A DNA stretch of 64,000 nt. Origin: Mesostigma viride. Lineage: Eukaryota > Streptophyta > Mesostigmatophyceae > Mesostigmatales > Mesostigmataceae. The stretch lies in contig RPFO01000065.1 in assembly GCA_009746045.1 (NCBI GenBank), positions 7,139,210 through 7,203,209 on the forward strand. The letters are read 5' to 3'. Of the stretch, positions 20,029 to 48,347 are shown in pieces. The notes below the pieces were generated by a model that was given only the letters and a program-made list of their open reading frames with translations, was not told the origin of the DNA and made no database searches. Every line of letters begins with the position of its first letter. The stretch's first letter is position 1. Position numbers and translations under genes: made by a program.

Positions 20029-20814
20029 AAGAAGAAGAAGAAGAAGAAGAAGAAGAAGAAGAAGAAGAAGAAGAAGAAGAAGAAGAAGAAGAAGAAGAAG
20101 AAGAAGAAGAAGAAGAAGAAGAAGAAGAAGAAGAAGAAGAAGAAGAAGAAGAAGAAGAAGAAGAAGAAGAAGAAGAAGAAGAAGAAGAAGAAGAAGAAGA
20201 AGAAGAAGAAGAAGAAGAAGAAGAAGAAGAAGAAGAAGAAGAAGAAGAAGAAGAAGAAGAAGAAGAAGAAGAAGAAGAAGAAGAAGAAGAAGAAGAAGAA
20301 GAAGAAGAAGAAGAAGAAGAAGAAGAAGAAGAAGAAAGAAGAAGAAGAAGAAGAAGAAGAAGAAGAAGAAGAAGAAGAAGAAGAAGAAGAAGAAGAAGAA
20401 GAAGAAGAAGAAGAAGAAGAAGAAGAAGAAGAAGAAGAAGAAGAAGAAGAAGAAGAAGAAGAAGAAGAAGAAGAAGAAGAAGAAGAAGAAGAAGAAGAAG
20501 AAGAAGAAGAAGAAGAAGAAGAAGAAGAAGAAGAAGAAGAAGAAGAAGAAGAAGAAGAAGAAGAAGAAGAAGAAGAAGAAGAAGAAGAAGAAGAAGAAGA
20601 AGAAGAAGAAGAAGAAGAAGAAGAAGAAGAAGAAGAAGAAGAAGAAGAAGAAGAAGAAGAAGAAGAAGAAGAAAGAAGAAGAAGAAGAAGAAGAAGAGAA
20701 GAAGAAGAAAGAAGAAGAAGAAAGAAGAAGAAGAAGAAGAAGAAGAAGAAGAAGAAGAAGAAGAAGAAGAAGAAGAAGAAGAAGAAGAAGAAGAAGAAGA
20801 AGAAGAAGAAGAAG

Positions 20815-20844
<30 letters not shown>
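20029..20844. repeat. 816-bp (GAA)n/(TTC)n microsatellite
   Basis: An almost pure AAG/GAA array of ~270 units. Rare interruptions (an extra A near 20336, 20674, 20709 and 20720, and AGAGAAG near 20696) shift the reading frame between Lys, Glu and Arg. It is the right-hand continuation of the array entered by the TIR element. GAA tracts of this length are known to form triplex structures. Confidence 0.95.
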
Positions 20845-20845
<1 letters not shown>

Positions 20846-21197
20846 CGACGTCGAGAATAACACACCTGAGAAGACAGCCATGCCAGCTGCAGCACCCCAG
20901 CCGTCGAAGGTGCAAGAAGCCGTCGTTCGCCCTCCCGCCAAGCGCGTCAACTTCGAAGAAGACGGGAAGCTCAAGCCGGCATTGAAGAAGCAGAACACCG
21001 GCACCAAGACACCAGCACCGTCCCCTCCTAAGGCAGCAGGGCCTTCAGCTGCAGCACCTGCTGCAACGACCGCGTCCCCCGCTAAGGCGGCAGGCTCTTC
21101 AGCCACTCCACCTGCTCCAAAGAAATCCTCAAATGTGAAGCAGGCCCGTGGCAGCAGCCGAGGCAGCTGTCAGGATTGCCCTGGCCATGCAGGCTGA
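20841..21197 (+). pseudogene. Pro/Ala/Lys-rich coding stretch after the acidic repeat
   Basis: In the GAA=Glu frame the array reads out into EEVDVENNTPEKTAMP and then a basic, Pro/Ala-rich segment including PPAKRVNFEEDGKLKPALKK and two PKAAG-type repeats, ending at a stop at 21197. The first Met is at 20880. Acidic tract, short conserved-looking basic segment and PAK-type tail resemble nucleolar/chromatin proteins with Lys/Pro/Ala tails (FKBP-type nucleolar isomerases or HD2-like proteins are possibilities, not demonstrated). A splice donor before the stop is possible. The gene is probably disrupted by the 6.8-kb insertion. Confidence 0.4.
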
Positions 21198-21376
21198 CAT
21201 GAGTCAAAAATCTGAAAGATCAGGGGCTAGCTCGATCTGACGAGGAAATTAAGGATACACTCAACACGTTCGCAACCATTCAGCAGAAGAAGTGAATGGT
21301 GTTACTATAATTTGTGGAATGCACACACAAACACAAGCGTGTGGTGATAAAGGCTTATTTTGATGAGCATTTACAT

Positions 21377-21703
21377 TAATTAATTAATTAATTGAACTCG
21401 TGCTCCCGTTGGGGAGTCACGGAGCACCGAAGTGCTTTTAATCCCTGTGTGTGCACTACAGGAGAAAGGGCAGAGACCCCCAGTCTCCTTCATGCCAAAG
21501 GCATGCCACAGCTGCAATCGGGCGCGGCTAGCTAAAAGGACAGGCTAACGATCCGGCAAACTGTGGGTGCAATAAGACCCATGTGAGCATATTATCATAG
21601 CAAGGAGCGTGGGCAAGTAATCTGAACATAGCCAGGGCGTAGCATGGCTGTACTAGAACTAGGCTAAGGCTATGGCTGGTTGTGTACCGTGCGTTGGCGG
21701 CAC
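21377..21703 (-). mobile_element. (TTAA)n-tailed retroposon with 10-bp target duplication
   Basis: Flanked by GCATTTACAT at 21367-21376 and 21704-21713. Read on the minus strand, the body ends in a hairpin (CTCCCCAACGGGAG) and a (TTAA)n tail; on the plus strand the tail is at the left. The body is nearly identical to 46874-47249 and 49047-49283. It has no ORF. The structure is that of a SINE or 5'-truncated LINE with a microsatellite tail. Confidence 0.8.
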
Positions 21704-21713
21704 GCATTTACAT

Positions 21714-22103
21714 AGTGTCAGAATGCATGAAATCATTTTATTGTGAATGATAATAATCAAGTAAATTAATTGTCCATGCATGCCCACGTGTAATGTATTT
21801 TCCTGTGCTAGTAACTGTCACACCCCAGGGGGTGCCAGGTTGTTTTCCTGTGGATGAATGTGAATGTCAGGTGGACCTCTGGGGTCACCTTGGGTTTTTG
21901 TAGGGTGGGGGGGCTGCCTTGTCCCGTGAGTGGGGAATGCGGTGGCACCCGCGCAGTTCTACCTCACCTACCAGGCCCATATAGGGTAAGAAGCTGGTCC
22001 TTGAGCACGTCCGCATTAAGGGTGGTTGATGTCTCACCTGGCTTCTGGGGGAAACGGCGCAGCACCACTCGGCATTCGGGGCGAGCGCAGTAATGTAGGT
22101 GGC
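21714..22103. other. No recognised gene
   Basis: Unique-looking sequence between the retroposon and the decayed coding region. No supported feature was found. Confidence 0.4.
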
Positions 22104-22979
22104 CTACCGTTGCTGGGCCTGGCGAAGGTCCTCAAGCTCTTGGAGTTTCGTAGCGATGGCGTCTGTGGTCGAGGCGGTCACTGACCGCGCAGCAGGTCCG
22201 CGTAGGAGTGCGGCAAGACGGGCTATCATCTGCCGGCCGGACCGTGGGCTGGGCTGCGATGGTGGCCGTCTGCGCTGCAATCGCCGGGACCTGCGCGCCA
22301 GGGCGTCGGTCTGGGCGGCGATGGATTCTAGCTTCTTAACGAGCAGGACGCACTTGCCCTCCACCTGATTTAGGCGAGCAACAAGTGCAGCATGCGCCTC
22401 ATGCAGATGCCTGCGCCGCGGTCTGCAGCGCCACGAGCTGAGGTTGGAGCTTGTGGGCGATCTTGGCTTCCTCATTGGAGACCCGGGCCTCCACCGTGTT
22501 GAGCGTCGTGTTCAGGGAGGTTACTTTAGCTTCTCGGCCAACGGGCACTCGGGCAGGTCATGTGCTCCTCCAGCACTGCTCTGATGTCATCCTTGCAGAG
22601 AGAGGGAGCTGATGTGGCTGCCGGCTGCGCAGCTGGGCCGGGCTGGGTGGCGGAGCTTAGCGACGAGGTCGCGTTCAGTTAGCTGGAAGAAGCTGAAAAG
22701 GGTAGCGAGGCGGTGGGTGAGCTCTGGCAGGGCGAGGAACTCCTCCAGGTCGTCGGCAGGGATGGGCCCAACGGGCCCACGTAGCTTGCGTTCCAGTGCT
22801 AATAAGTACTGGACTATCTCGGCGCATTCTGCGTTGGTCAGTTTCAGCCAGCCGCTGAAAGAAAAGCTTGCGTAGTCTAGGTAAGTACTGTCGGGCCATT
22901 TGCTTTTCATCGTAGCAGGGTTTCTTGGGCTCGGGCGAGGCGCTTGGCGATGGGTTTGAGGGCCCAGACGGCTGGGCAA
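22104..22979 (-). pseudogene. Decayed coding region with coiled-coil potential, unidentified
   Basis: On the minus strand two open segments (22979-22587 and 22475-22104) are joined by a stretch that is open in a third frame (TSLNTTLNTVEARVSNEEAK), so at least two frameshifts separate pieces of one former ORF. The first piece has a compact hydrophobic pattern (YASFSFSGWLKLTNAECAEI, FLALPELTHRLATLFSFFQL); the last is heptad-like (VEGKCVLLVKKLESIAAQTD). No family is recognised. A retroelement gag/ORF1 protein is a reasonable guess given the surroundings. Confidence 0.35.
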
Positions 22980-23082
22980 AGGACGATGGCGAGTGGGTTG
23001 GGCTGGGAGCCGGAAAGCTCCTTTTCCAAATTAACCGCGTTTTGCTTTCGGAGTCATCATCGCTGGAATCTTGTCACGTGGA

Positions 23083-23290
23083 TGGATGGACGGACGGACA
23101 GACGGACGGACGGATGGATGGATGGATCGATGGATCTGGATGGGTGCATGCAATCCTACCAGTCTATCGTATCTAGTTACAAACAATCCTACTGGTCTTT
23201 ATCTATAGTGTGCCAGACCCTAGGGGCTTGCCTATCATTCTTCCCGCACTTGCAAACACGTGGCTTCCCCACTATAAGCTATGCTTCTTA
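23083..23290. repeat. (GGAT)n-tailed dispersed repeat
   Basis: A GGAT/GGAC array at 23083-23138 is followed by GGGTGCATGCAATCCTACC and, about 110 bases on, by GCAAACACGTGGCTTCCCCAC. The same modules in the same order occur at 55796-55980. Confidence 0.5.
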
Positions 23291-23324
23291 CTACCTATTC
23301 AAATAATATTAATAATAATAATGC

Positions 23325-23535
23325 CTATGGTATTGCATGCTTGCATTGCACCCACAGTGTTGCGCCCCGGCCCCATGCTGTGGAGAGAGCGCTCTGCGGC
23401 CTGCCCACTTGTGGCAGTGAGAGAAGCTAGGGCACCCAGTCCCTCGATCCCCGTTGTGTATAGAGTTTGAAGGTTCTTTTAATCTGTATTGGCACCCACG
23501 TGACGCAGTCACCTGCTTATTCATTATTGATGGTT
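23325..23535 (+). mobile_element. Retroposon copy, second subfamily
   Basis: It shares with the reverse complement of ~33995-34195 the words TTGCACCCACAGTGTTGCG, GGAGAGAGCGCTCTG, AGAGAAGCTAGGGCACCC and CCCACGTGACGCAGT. The 3' end carries the GTGAC-GCA-GTCAC hairpin and an AT-rich tail. No target duplication was identified. Confidence 0.5.
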
Positions 23536-24118
23536 TAGTGGTGGTTTCTTGTCGATCCACTGTGCGGCCGAGCGGTCCTTGCTATACTTCTACCGCATTT
23601 CATGCTGGCTTTTTCCCCTTTTCTTCACACTTCTCTTGTTTACTATGCAAACCTTTTTATTATTTGTCTGTGTACTCCCTGTCTCTCTTCATGCAGATCT
23701 TCCTGCGGATAGCCGTACGCGGCTTCCGCGGACTTCACGCCTTTCCTGTCAGACGAGTACTTCTAGCTCTTACACGACGTTGGAATGACAAGCATCCAGT
23801 TAGTAGTTGTTTGACTTAGCGTACATGTCACGGATCCATGGGCGCTATGCCGTCTGCACACTAGAGTTGGGTACTGGCAGTCGGAAACTGTCAGGAGTTA
23901 GTGCAATAGGTGGAGCAATGGGGAGTTCCGGCCGTAGCCGGGTTTCACCAGCGCCCGCACGAGAAATGCGGCGCCTACGGCGGTACACTCGGTGACGGAC
24001 GCCAGTGCTGTTGCCGCTGGCACTGACCGAGGGTGACGGACGTCGGTATGCTGAAGCTGGCGGTGGACGACGGTGACGAACGTCGGAAGCTTATTAGATA
24101 ATTAAATTATTCTCCAGT

Positions 24119-24997
24119 TCAAGGCTTCACCGGGGCCTTGCGGCGGTTACCCGGGACGACCACAATTGGGCTCGCATACACCAACGCCGACGGCAAAGCG
24201 ACAAACTTGGACGCGTCCCCCCCCCCGTTATGCTCCAGATGCACATACCGGTAGTCGATCGCGAGCACCTTCCCCGTGAAGTTCAACACGGTGATCGTGT
24301 CGCCTGCCTCAAATGGCTTCTGCAGCACGAGCGACAGCCCCGCCAGGTAATTCGTCGCGGCGTCCTTGAGCGCAAAGCCCACCACGACCGACGACGCGCC
24401 CACGGCAGTCAGAATGGGCTTCGTGTCCACGCCCGCGGTCCCCAGCGCGGATGCCAGCACAACGCCGTACGTGCCGAGCGCCAATGACTGCGCGGCCAGG
24501 CGGCGCATGTCTGCGTCCTTTACGGGCCGAGAGAGAAGCCGGTCGAACAGGCGGGCCAGGCGGCCCATCTTGAGTTTGTTGTGACGGTGCTCGTCCTGCT
24601 GGGGGGGTGTCTCTGGGGAGCCAGCTGGCCCCGCTGAGGGGTTGGGGATCGCGGGGTCGGGCGCAGGAGGGTTCCGTGGGACGGAACTTGTGGGATTGGA
24701 ATCGGCAAGATTCGGTGGGGTGGCCGTCGTGGGGTTGGGAGCGGCGGCGTTTGCGGAGGTGGGGTTTGAAGTAGGGCTTGGGGTGGCCGCGGGCTCCCCT
24801 GCGGGGGGGGTGGCGAACAGGCGCACACTGCCCTTGGCGGATCCGATGGCTGCCCATTCGGCCGATACTGGGGAGCCCTGGTCCCATCCGGACCTCAGGA
24901 AGGAGGTGACAAGGGTGGGTCGTGGGCGGGTCAATGATATATTCATGAATGCACGTGACGACAGATAGGCGGGGAGGCGCCGGCAGGCCGTCTGCAT
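24119..24997 (-). CDS. MscS-type mechanosensitive ion channel, probably organellar
   Basis: 292 residues, one exon. The first ~60 residues are rich in Arg, Ser and Thr with few acids (MQTACRRLPAYLSSRAF), consistent with a mitochondrial or plastid presequence. A Pro/Ala/Thr/Asn-rich linker runs to ~135. A helix at ~165-190 precedes the signature pore helix: ILTAVGASSVVVGFALKDAA then TNYLAGLSLVLQKPFEAGD, the MscS TM3 pattern leading into the beta domain (VLAIDYRYVHLE). The protein ends soon after the beta domain, so the usual C-terminal domain is short. It would act as a tension-gated pore releasing ions. It is divergently oriented to the Rab escort gene 1.75 kb away. Plant organellar MscS homologues are generally longer, so a shortened form or missing exons is possible. 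Confidence 0.8.
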   Translation of the reverse strand: MQTACRRLPAYLSSRAFMNISLTRPRPTLVTSFLRSGWDQGSPVSAEWAAIGSAKGSVRLFATPPAGEPAATPSPTSNPTSANAAAPNPTTATPPNLADSNPTSSVPRNPPAPDPAIPNPSAGPAGSPETPPQQDEHRHNKLKMGRLARLFDRLLSRPVKDADMRRLAAQSLALGTYGVVLASALGTAGVDTKPILTAVGASSVVVGFALKDAATNYLAGLSLVLQKPFEAGDTITVLNFTGKVLAIDYRYVHLEHNGGGDASKFVALPSALVYASPIVVVPGNRRKAPVKP

Positions 24998-26751
24998 CGT
25001 GGTTGCCGTGCAGCTGTACGCGACCCGGTGGAATGACCCAGCTGCGTTGTGCTGACTCGACCCAGTTGAGAGGGCCGAAAGTAGTAGGGTATGGTGACCG
25101 GAATGGCGTGCTTTTCCGGAGAGCTCGGCTTAGGTTAGAGGTGGATGCATGGCATGTCGCGCCCAGGGCAGGCAGTCGGTCGATCTGCTCCGACCCTGTG
25201 TTCGAGTGTGCACGCGCAAATGTTTCAGAGTTCAACGGGTGGAGACGGCGGAAGAGAGGCATGAAGAAGAGGAAAGAGGCATGAGAAGGAAAGAGAGGGA
25301 CCAGGGTGCAGTTGGACATCTTGAAAGAGACGGGGAGTAGTGGCCATTAAGCATACAGCAAGAGGTCATAAACCTTAGCAACTTGATATCGTGAAAGAGA
25401 AAGGTTGTTGTGGCTAACAGGCAGACAGAAATAGGTCACAAACCTAACTAATTCGATATCATGAAAGAGAAAGGTTGTGGTGGCTAGCAGGAAGACAACA
25501 TGAAGGCTTAGTCCTTCCTTGACGGATATAAACGGGTGCATCTCCTTTTCCTGCCGAGTGTGACGTATCTCCGTACGACGTCATTCGTCTAACCATAAAA
25601 TCAATCCATAAGGTGAAAATTCTCTCGAACATTGCATGGCACTGTCAAATTAATATCGCTCATTAGGCACCAATGATTGACGGAGTCAACTCGTAAGTGT
25701 CTCCGCGCGAATTACTAGCTGCATGCCATTAATTTGGAAATTAATCAACTCACGCGCTGCACTACGACAGGGAGCAGATCAGAATCCTTTACAACATACA
25801 AGGAACTCCATGCCATTCTCCTTCGAAATTGTAGCACAAGCTCTGCAGAGAATATGGATATTACCTTCAAGGCCGACAATTTTATTTCTAACTCGGATTC
25901 CGAGGAGATATAACTTGGATTCCGAGGAGATGGCAACGCGCCCGTCGCTCAATAAAACCACCCAGGAAGATCCGAAAAGCGTACAGCACTATCAGTAGCA
26001 AAATTTTACAGCTGCAATGACGATCCCGGCAATCAATCGTCCTAATTACGCATTAACGACTTGGAATATATAGAGGACGCCCCAGTCGATTTGCTGTATG
26101 TACACAAAGCAGTCACGAAAGAAATGCCTCGCGAGTCGAGAGCATCATATGCCGGCGACCGGAGTCAAGAGCCCACAGTTCCTCGTTAAGCCCTTCCCTT
26201 ATTATTTAGATCCCCAACGTACAGGAGCTCATACAGACTACATAGTCTGGTAGTTGTGGGAAAGAAAATAGCAGGGGCCGCGAAATTAAAGGCACCATGC
26301 ATCTGCCAGCTTGACACAACGTCTTGACAGTTGACAGCGTGTTGATGAGTGTTGAGTCACTGACTCACTGTACTACATATGTATGAGGGCAACAACAAAA
26401 TAATTATTCGAGCAGGGGGAAAGCCAGCAGCATTATTATTATTGCAAATGTCTGGGGTCTCGGGTCTCGGCGTCTCGGCCATCGAATTTGCCAAAGTCCA
26501 GTGACACAAGCTACACATACCGGTACATTACAAGGCAAACTCGGCGTGTGTATTATGATGCCAACCGAAGGGGCCTTGCCACGGTGTCACAGTGGTTCAG
26601 CTGAAGGTGGACATATCACATACCTGGTTAAAACAGACGATGCACAAACAATCCCAAAGCAATTCGTGTCATGTTATAACCTGCTGCTCTCGCCATTGCT
26701 TCTTCTCATGCGTCCGCACTAGTCAGCGTTTGAAGAATTTCCCTTTACCTC
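24998..26751. other. Shared upstream region of the MscS and Rab escort genes, no gene seen
   Basis: The interval holds the promoters of two divergently oriented genes. A ~70-bp imperfect direct repeat (ATATCGTGAAAGAGAAAGGTT near 25386 and again near 25455) is present. No ORF with recognisable content was found. Confidence 0.4.
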
Positions 26752-44998
<18,247 letters not shown>

Positions 44999-45002
44999 AT
45001 CT

Positions 45003-45447
45003 ACAAAGAGAGTGATGAAATACTAATTTCTAAAATGATAAACTTTCTTGATTGTAAGGCGTGACTTTTTACCTGTTACCATGCAACCTCAAATCCAACG
45101 AGTGGGGAGAGAGCCTGAGCCATCAGACATGACAGTTGTATTTCAAAGGAAAGTCCATACTAGAAGGGCATTGTGCAACGGTTTGTAACCACATTGGCAC
45201 GGCAACGTTGGCATACTATGCGTAGTTCTTAAATGCCTGAAAGTAGCCCATCTACGAAGTGGCGGCATATAGTAATACAGCTTCAGTGCCGTAGGAAATA
45301 GTGGCCCTGGGGGCTAGAGTTAACACAGTCTTTTGGCATTTCCGACCAATCACGCAGGTTAGTTTGATTACACTATCTAACATAGTACCATAGTTACCAC
45401 TCGGCCATCCGGCAGGCGACCAAGGAGCAGGAGGACCTTCATGTCCG
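45003..45447. other. REP 3' flank, no further gene seen
   Basis: Contains the TGTAA motif at 45053-45057 as a candidate poly(A) signal. Nothing else is recognised. Confidence 0.4.
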
Positions 45448-46315
45448 CGAGTACTTCGCCCGCCTGGGCGATATGTCCTCACCTGGCGTGCCCCAGGCCG
45501 CGAGCGGCAGGGCCGCCACCCGTGGACTTTTCGTGATAGACTCGGCATGGACATGTGCTACCCTAGACGTGACGGGCTCACACCCGGGCAGCCTCCTGGT
45601 TTGTCTGTAATATGGCCGCAGATGGTGCGCAAGGATAGGTGGCAAGTAGTGATGAAGGAGACCACCCCCAAGCCTGTGGGGGCTCCGCGTGTGACCGAGT
45701 ATGGCATTCATAGCGATTCGGGCCGCGGTGCCCACACCCCTGTAACTAGGACCTAGATAGCTTATTATACCATCCATTCCATCCCATGTTCCCCTCCCAC
45801 TGAGGACTTATGCTCCCGTGACGCAGTCACGTGTCTATTAATTACTTAATTAATCTAACATAGAAACCTTGGCCTATTTATTAATCAATCAAATAATTAA
45901 TTTATTGATTAATTAATAGACACGTGACGGCGGCACGTGAGCATAAGTCCTCAGTGGGAAGGGAACATGGGACGGAAGGGAGGATGTAAGCTATCTAAGT
46001 CCTATGTAGCTACAGGGTTGTGGGCACCACGGCCCAAATCGCTATGAATGCCATACGCGGTCACACGCGGAGCCCCCACAGACTTGGGGGTGGTCTCCTT
46101 CATCACTACATGTACTTGCCATCTATCCTTGTGTACCATCGATCTGCCTCCATATTACAGACAAACCAGGAGGCTGCCCGGGTGTAAGCCCGTCATGTCT
46201 AGGGTAGCACATGGCCATGCCGAGTCTATCACATGCAAAAAGTCCACGGGTGGCAGCCCTGCCGTGCGCGGCCTGGGGCACGCCAGGTGAGGACATAACG
46301 CCCAGGCTGGGCGGG
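45448..46315. repeat. ~870-bp fold-back: two ~420-bp inverted arms with an AT-rich centre
   Basis: The left arm (about 45448-45862) and right arm (about 45905-46315) are reverse complements with few mismatches, as seen from GTCCTCACCTGGCGTGCCCC, GACTCGGCATGG, GGAGGCTGCCCGGGTG and CACTGAGGACTTATGCTCCC. Both arms end centrally in a GTGACGCAGTCACGTG-type hairpin and TTAATTAA-type tail. This can be read as two retroposons inserted tail to tail. Confidence 0.8.
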
Positions 46316-46331
46316 CTTGGTGCCAGCTAGT

Positions 46332-46795
46332 CTATCTGATGTGTCTACCTGATCTGTGCGGGCAAGGTGCCCGTCTATAGGCCCAGGCGCCTGACAGTGC
46401 ATGCCTAAGAATGTGGGAAATATAGGGCAAATCAGCGTACAAATCCTCATTACTAATGTGCAAACCAAAGGGGATGTTAAGGGCCTTGCGCAGCATCTTG
46501 GTGACGGCGCCGTCGAGTCGTTGCTCCAGCTCCTGCGTCAGTGTCCAGGTCTCGGCGCCGTAGGTCAGGATCGTCAGAATGACGACCTTGAAGAGGTCAC
46601 GCTTGACGATCCGGGGTAGGGCGGGGTTGCTCCACCAGCGGCGGTGGTCATGGGGTTGCGCCCACACCATGCCGATGCGTGTCGTCAGGTCGTCCTCGCA
46701 GTCGGGAAGCCAACTGCCGAGCAGCTTGGAGCGGCCTGAAGTAGGGTATAGTTGACCGCGGTGTCGTCTAAGAGGCGGAGTGTGGGCGGGGGGCC
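46332..46795 (-). pseudogene. LINE reverse transcriptase fragment
   Basis: On the minus strand the frame reads LLGSWLPDCEDDLTTRIGM, then KRDLFKVVILTILTYGAETW and LTQELEQRLDGAVTKMLRKA, the C-terminal RT/thumb pattern (tYGaEtW) common in RTE-, CR1- and L1-type LINEs. The upstream fingers, palm and endonuclease are missing. The same segment occurs on the plus strand at 55440-56172. Confidence 0.75.
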
Positions 46796-46873
46796 TATAA
46801 CGCCCTTGGCCCTATAACGCCCTGGACCTTGGCCTATAATGCCGCCTATATGGCATTGCCGCATATGGCATTG

Positions 46874-47249
46874 CCGCTAAGGCAGCCATGCCTAGAATGT
46901 TGCCTAGCTGTGCCAACACACCTAGTCACGTGCCGCCAACGCACGGTACACAACCAGCCATAGCCTTAGCCTAGTCCTAGTACAGCCATGCTACGCCCTG
47001 GCTATGTTCAGATTACTTGCCCACGCTCCTTGCTATGATATGCTCACATGGGTCTTATTGCACCCACAGTTTGCCGGATCGTTAGCCTGTCCTTTTAGCT
47101 AGCCGCGCCCGATTGCAGCTGTGGCATGCCTTTGGCATGAAGGAGACTGGGGGTCTCTGCCCTTTCTCCTGTAGTGCACACACAGGGATTAAAAGCACTT
47201 CGGTGCTCCGTGACTCCCCAACGGGAGCACGAGTTTAATTAATTAATTA
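46874..47249 (+). mobile_element. (TTAA)n-tailed retroposon with 11-bp target duplication
   Basis: Flanked by ATATGGCATTG at 46863-46873 and 47250-47260. The body runs into GTGCCGCCAACGCACGGTAC, a shared ~300-base segment, a CTCCCCAACGGGAG hairpin and the (TTAA)n tail. It is the longest of the three close copies in the window. Confidence 0.85.
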
Positions 47250-47262
47250 ATATGGCATTGAT

Positions 47263-47742
47263 GTGCTCGGTGTTCAAGAGCACCGGCGCTCCTTTGAGGG
47301 TCCCGCTCAGCGTGTCACCCTTGCACTCCAGTCAGTGGCAACTGCTGTGCGGCCCGGCGCATGCGCCAGGTCAAGGGGGGGTGGGCTTGTTGCATGTGCT
47401 CCCCCACTGCTGCCGCCCAACTCGTGGACCACAAACTTTGCTCTAATCGGATCCTTCAGTGCACTTTCCGCTCCCTTGAAGGATGGACCCCCATTATGCT
47501 CTCGGGTCATTGTCGGCTATGCCCCACATGCTGGGCACCCTGCCGGAGAGCGCGAAGCGTTTTTCAACCAGATGCTCGACCTTGAGCGACAGATCCCACG
47601 TCAATACATCGTTGCCATCTTGGTGGATGCCAACGCAACCCTGCCCATGCCGGCAGGGCCGTGCGGGGGCTGCATGTACGCGCCGCGCCTAACCGACAGC
47701 AACATGCCAACACCCCCCTCCTTGAGCTTAACTACTCACTGA
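47263..47742 (+). pseudogene. LINE apurinic/apyrimidinic-type endonuclease fragment
   Basis: The frame contains VIVGYAPHAGHPAGEREAFF and IPRQYIVAILVDANATLPMP, matching the EEP-nuclease pattern in LINE proteins (aYaPh....R..Ff..l and vivGDfNA). Here the Gly-Asp of GDFNA reads VDANA. The catalytic N-terminal Asn/Glu motifs are not seen, so the domain is partial. Confidence 0.6.
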
Positions 47743-47998
47743 GGGTGACTTGACAGCTGCCAATAGTTGTCAAGCATTACAAATGATGCTGGGCAGGGCT
47801 CGGAAAAATACTGTCGAAACAACACATTGAAATAATAAACGTATTTATGCATTATTCTGTCCCGGTCTTCTGTTATGCAATATATCAGTTTGCCGCACGT
47901 GATGTTGATTACCTGGATGCGGACAATGAATCGACCGGCGAGACTCATGTCGCTGGTCACAATGGTTGCCACAATGGTTGCAGTCTTGCCACGGGTTG

Positions 47999-48347
47999 TT
48001 AAGATATAACCATGGCAGACTTAAGTTTAGCGTCTGGTGTCTAGAAGGTTCCATGTGCACAACGCATACTGCATTGCCATACTTGTAACGACATTGCAGG
48101 ATAAGGTTTCTAGGCATCTCTAGAAGGTTGACGCTGTAAATATATAAATTAAGGCAATGGCTGCGGCCCCTTGGCCGCTGTTTATTGCCTTAATTTATAC
48201 ATTTACAGCGTCAACCTTCTAGAGATGCCTAGAAACCTTATCCTGCAAATATGTCGTTACAAGTATGGCAATGCAGTATGCGTTGTGCACATGGAACCTT
48301 CTAGACACCAGACGCTAAACTTAAGTCTGCCATGGTTATATCTTAAG
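47999..48347. repeat. ~345-bp near-perfect hairpin (fold-back element)
   Basis: Arms of about 165 bp, starting TTAAGATATAACCATGG on the left and ending with its complement at the right, meet around GGCTGCGGCCCCTTGGCC. The only differences seen are a small indel near 48250 and a few bases near the centre. There is no ORF and no clear target duplication. Confidence 0.85.

Noticed and set aside
19926-21106. 300-365 codon frames of poly-Leu/Ser/Phe and poly-Lys/Glu
   Set aside because: Same reason: an open reading frame is guaranteed within a pure GAA/TTC array.
24309-25319. 336-codon minus-strand frame overlapping the MscS gene
   Set aside because: It is the shadow of a high-GC gene in another frame. 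The channel motifs are in the 24119-24997 frame.
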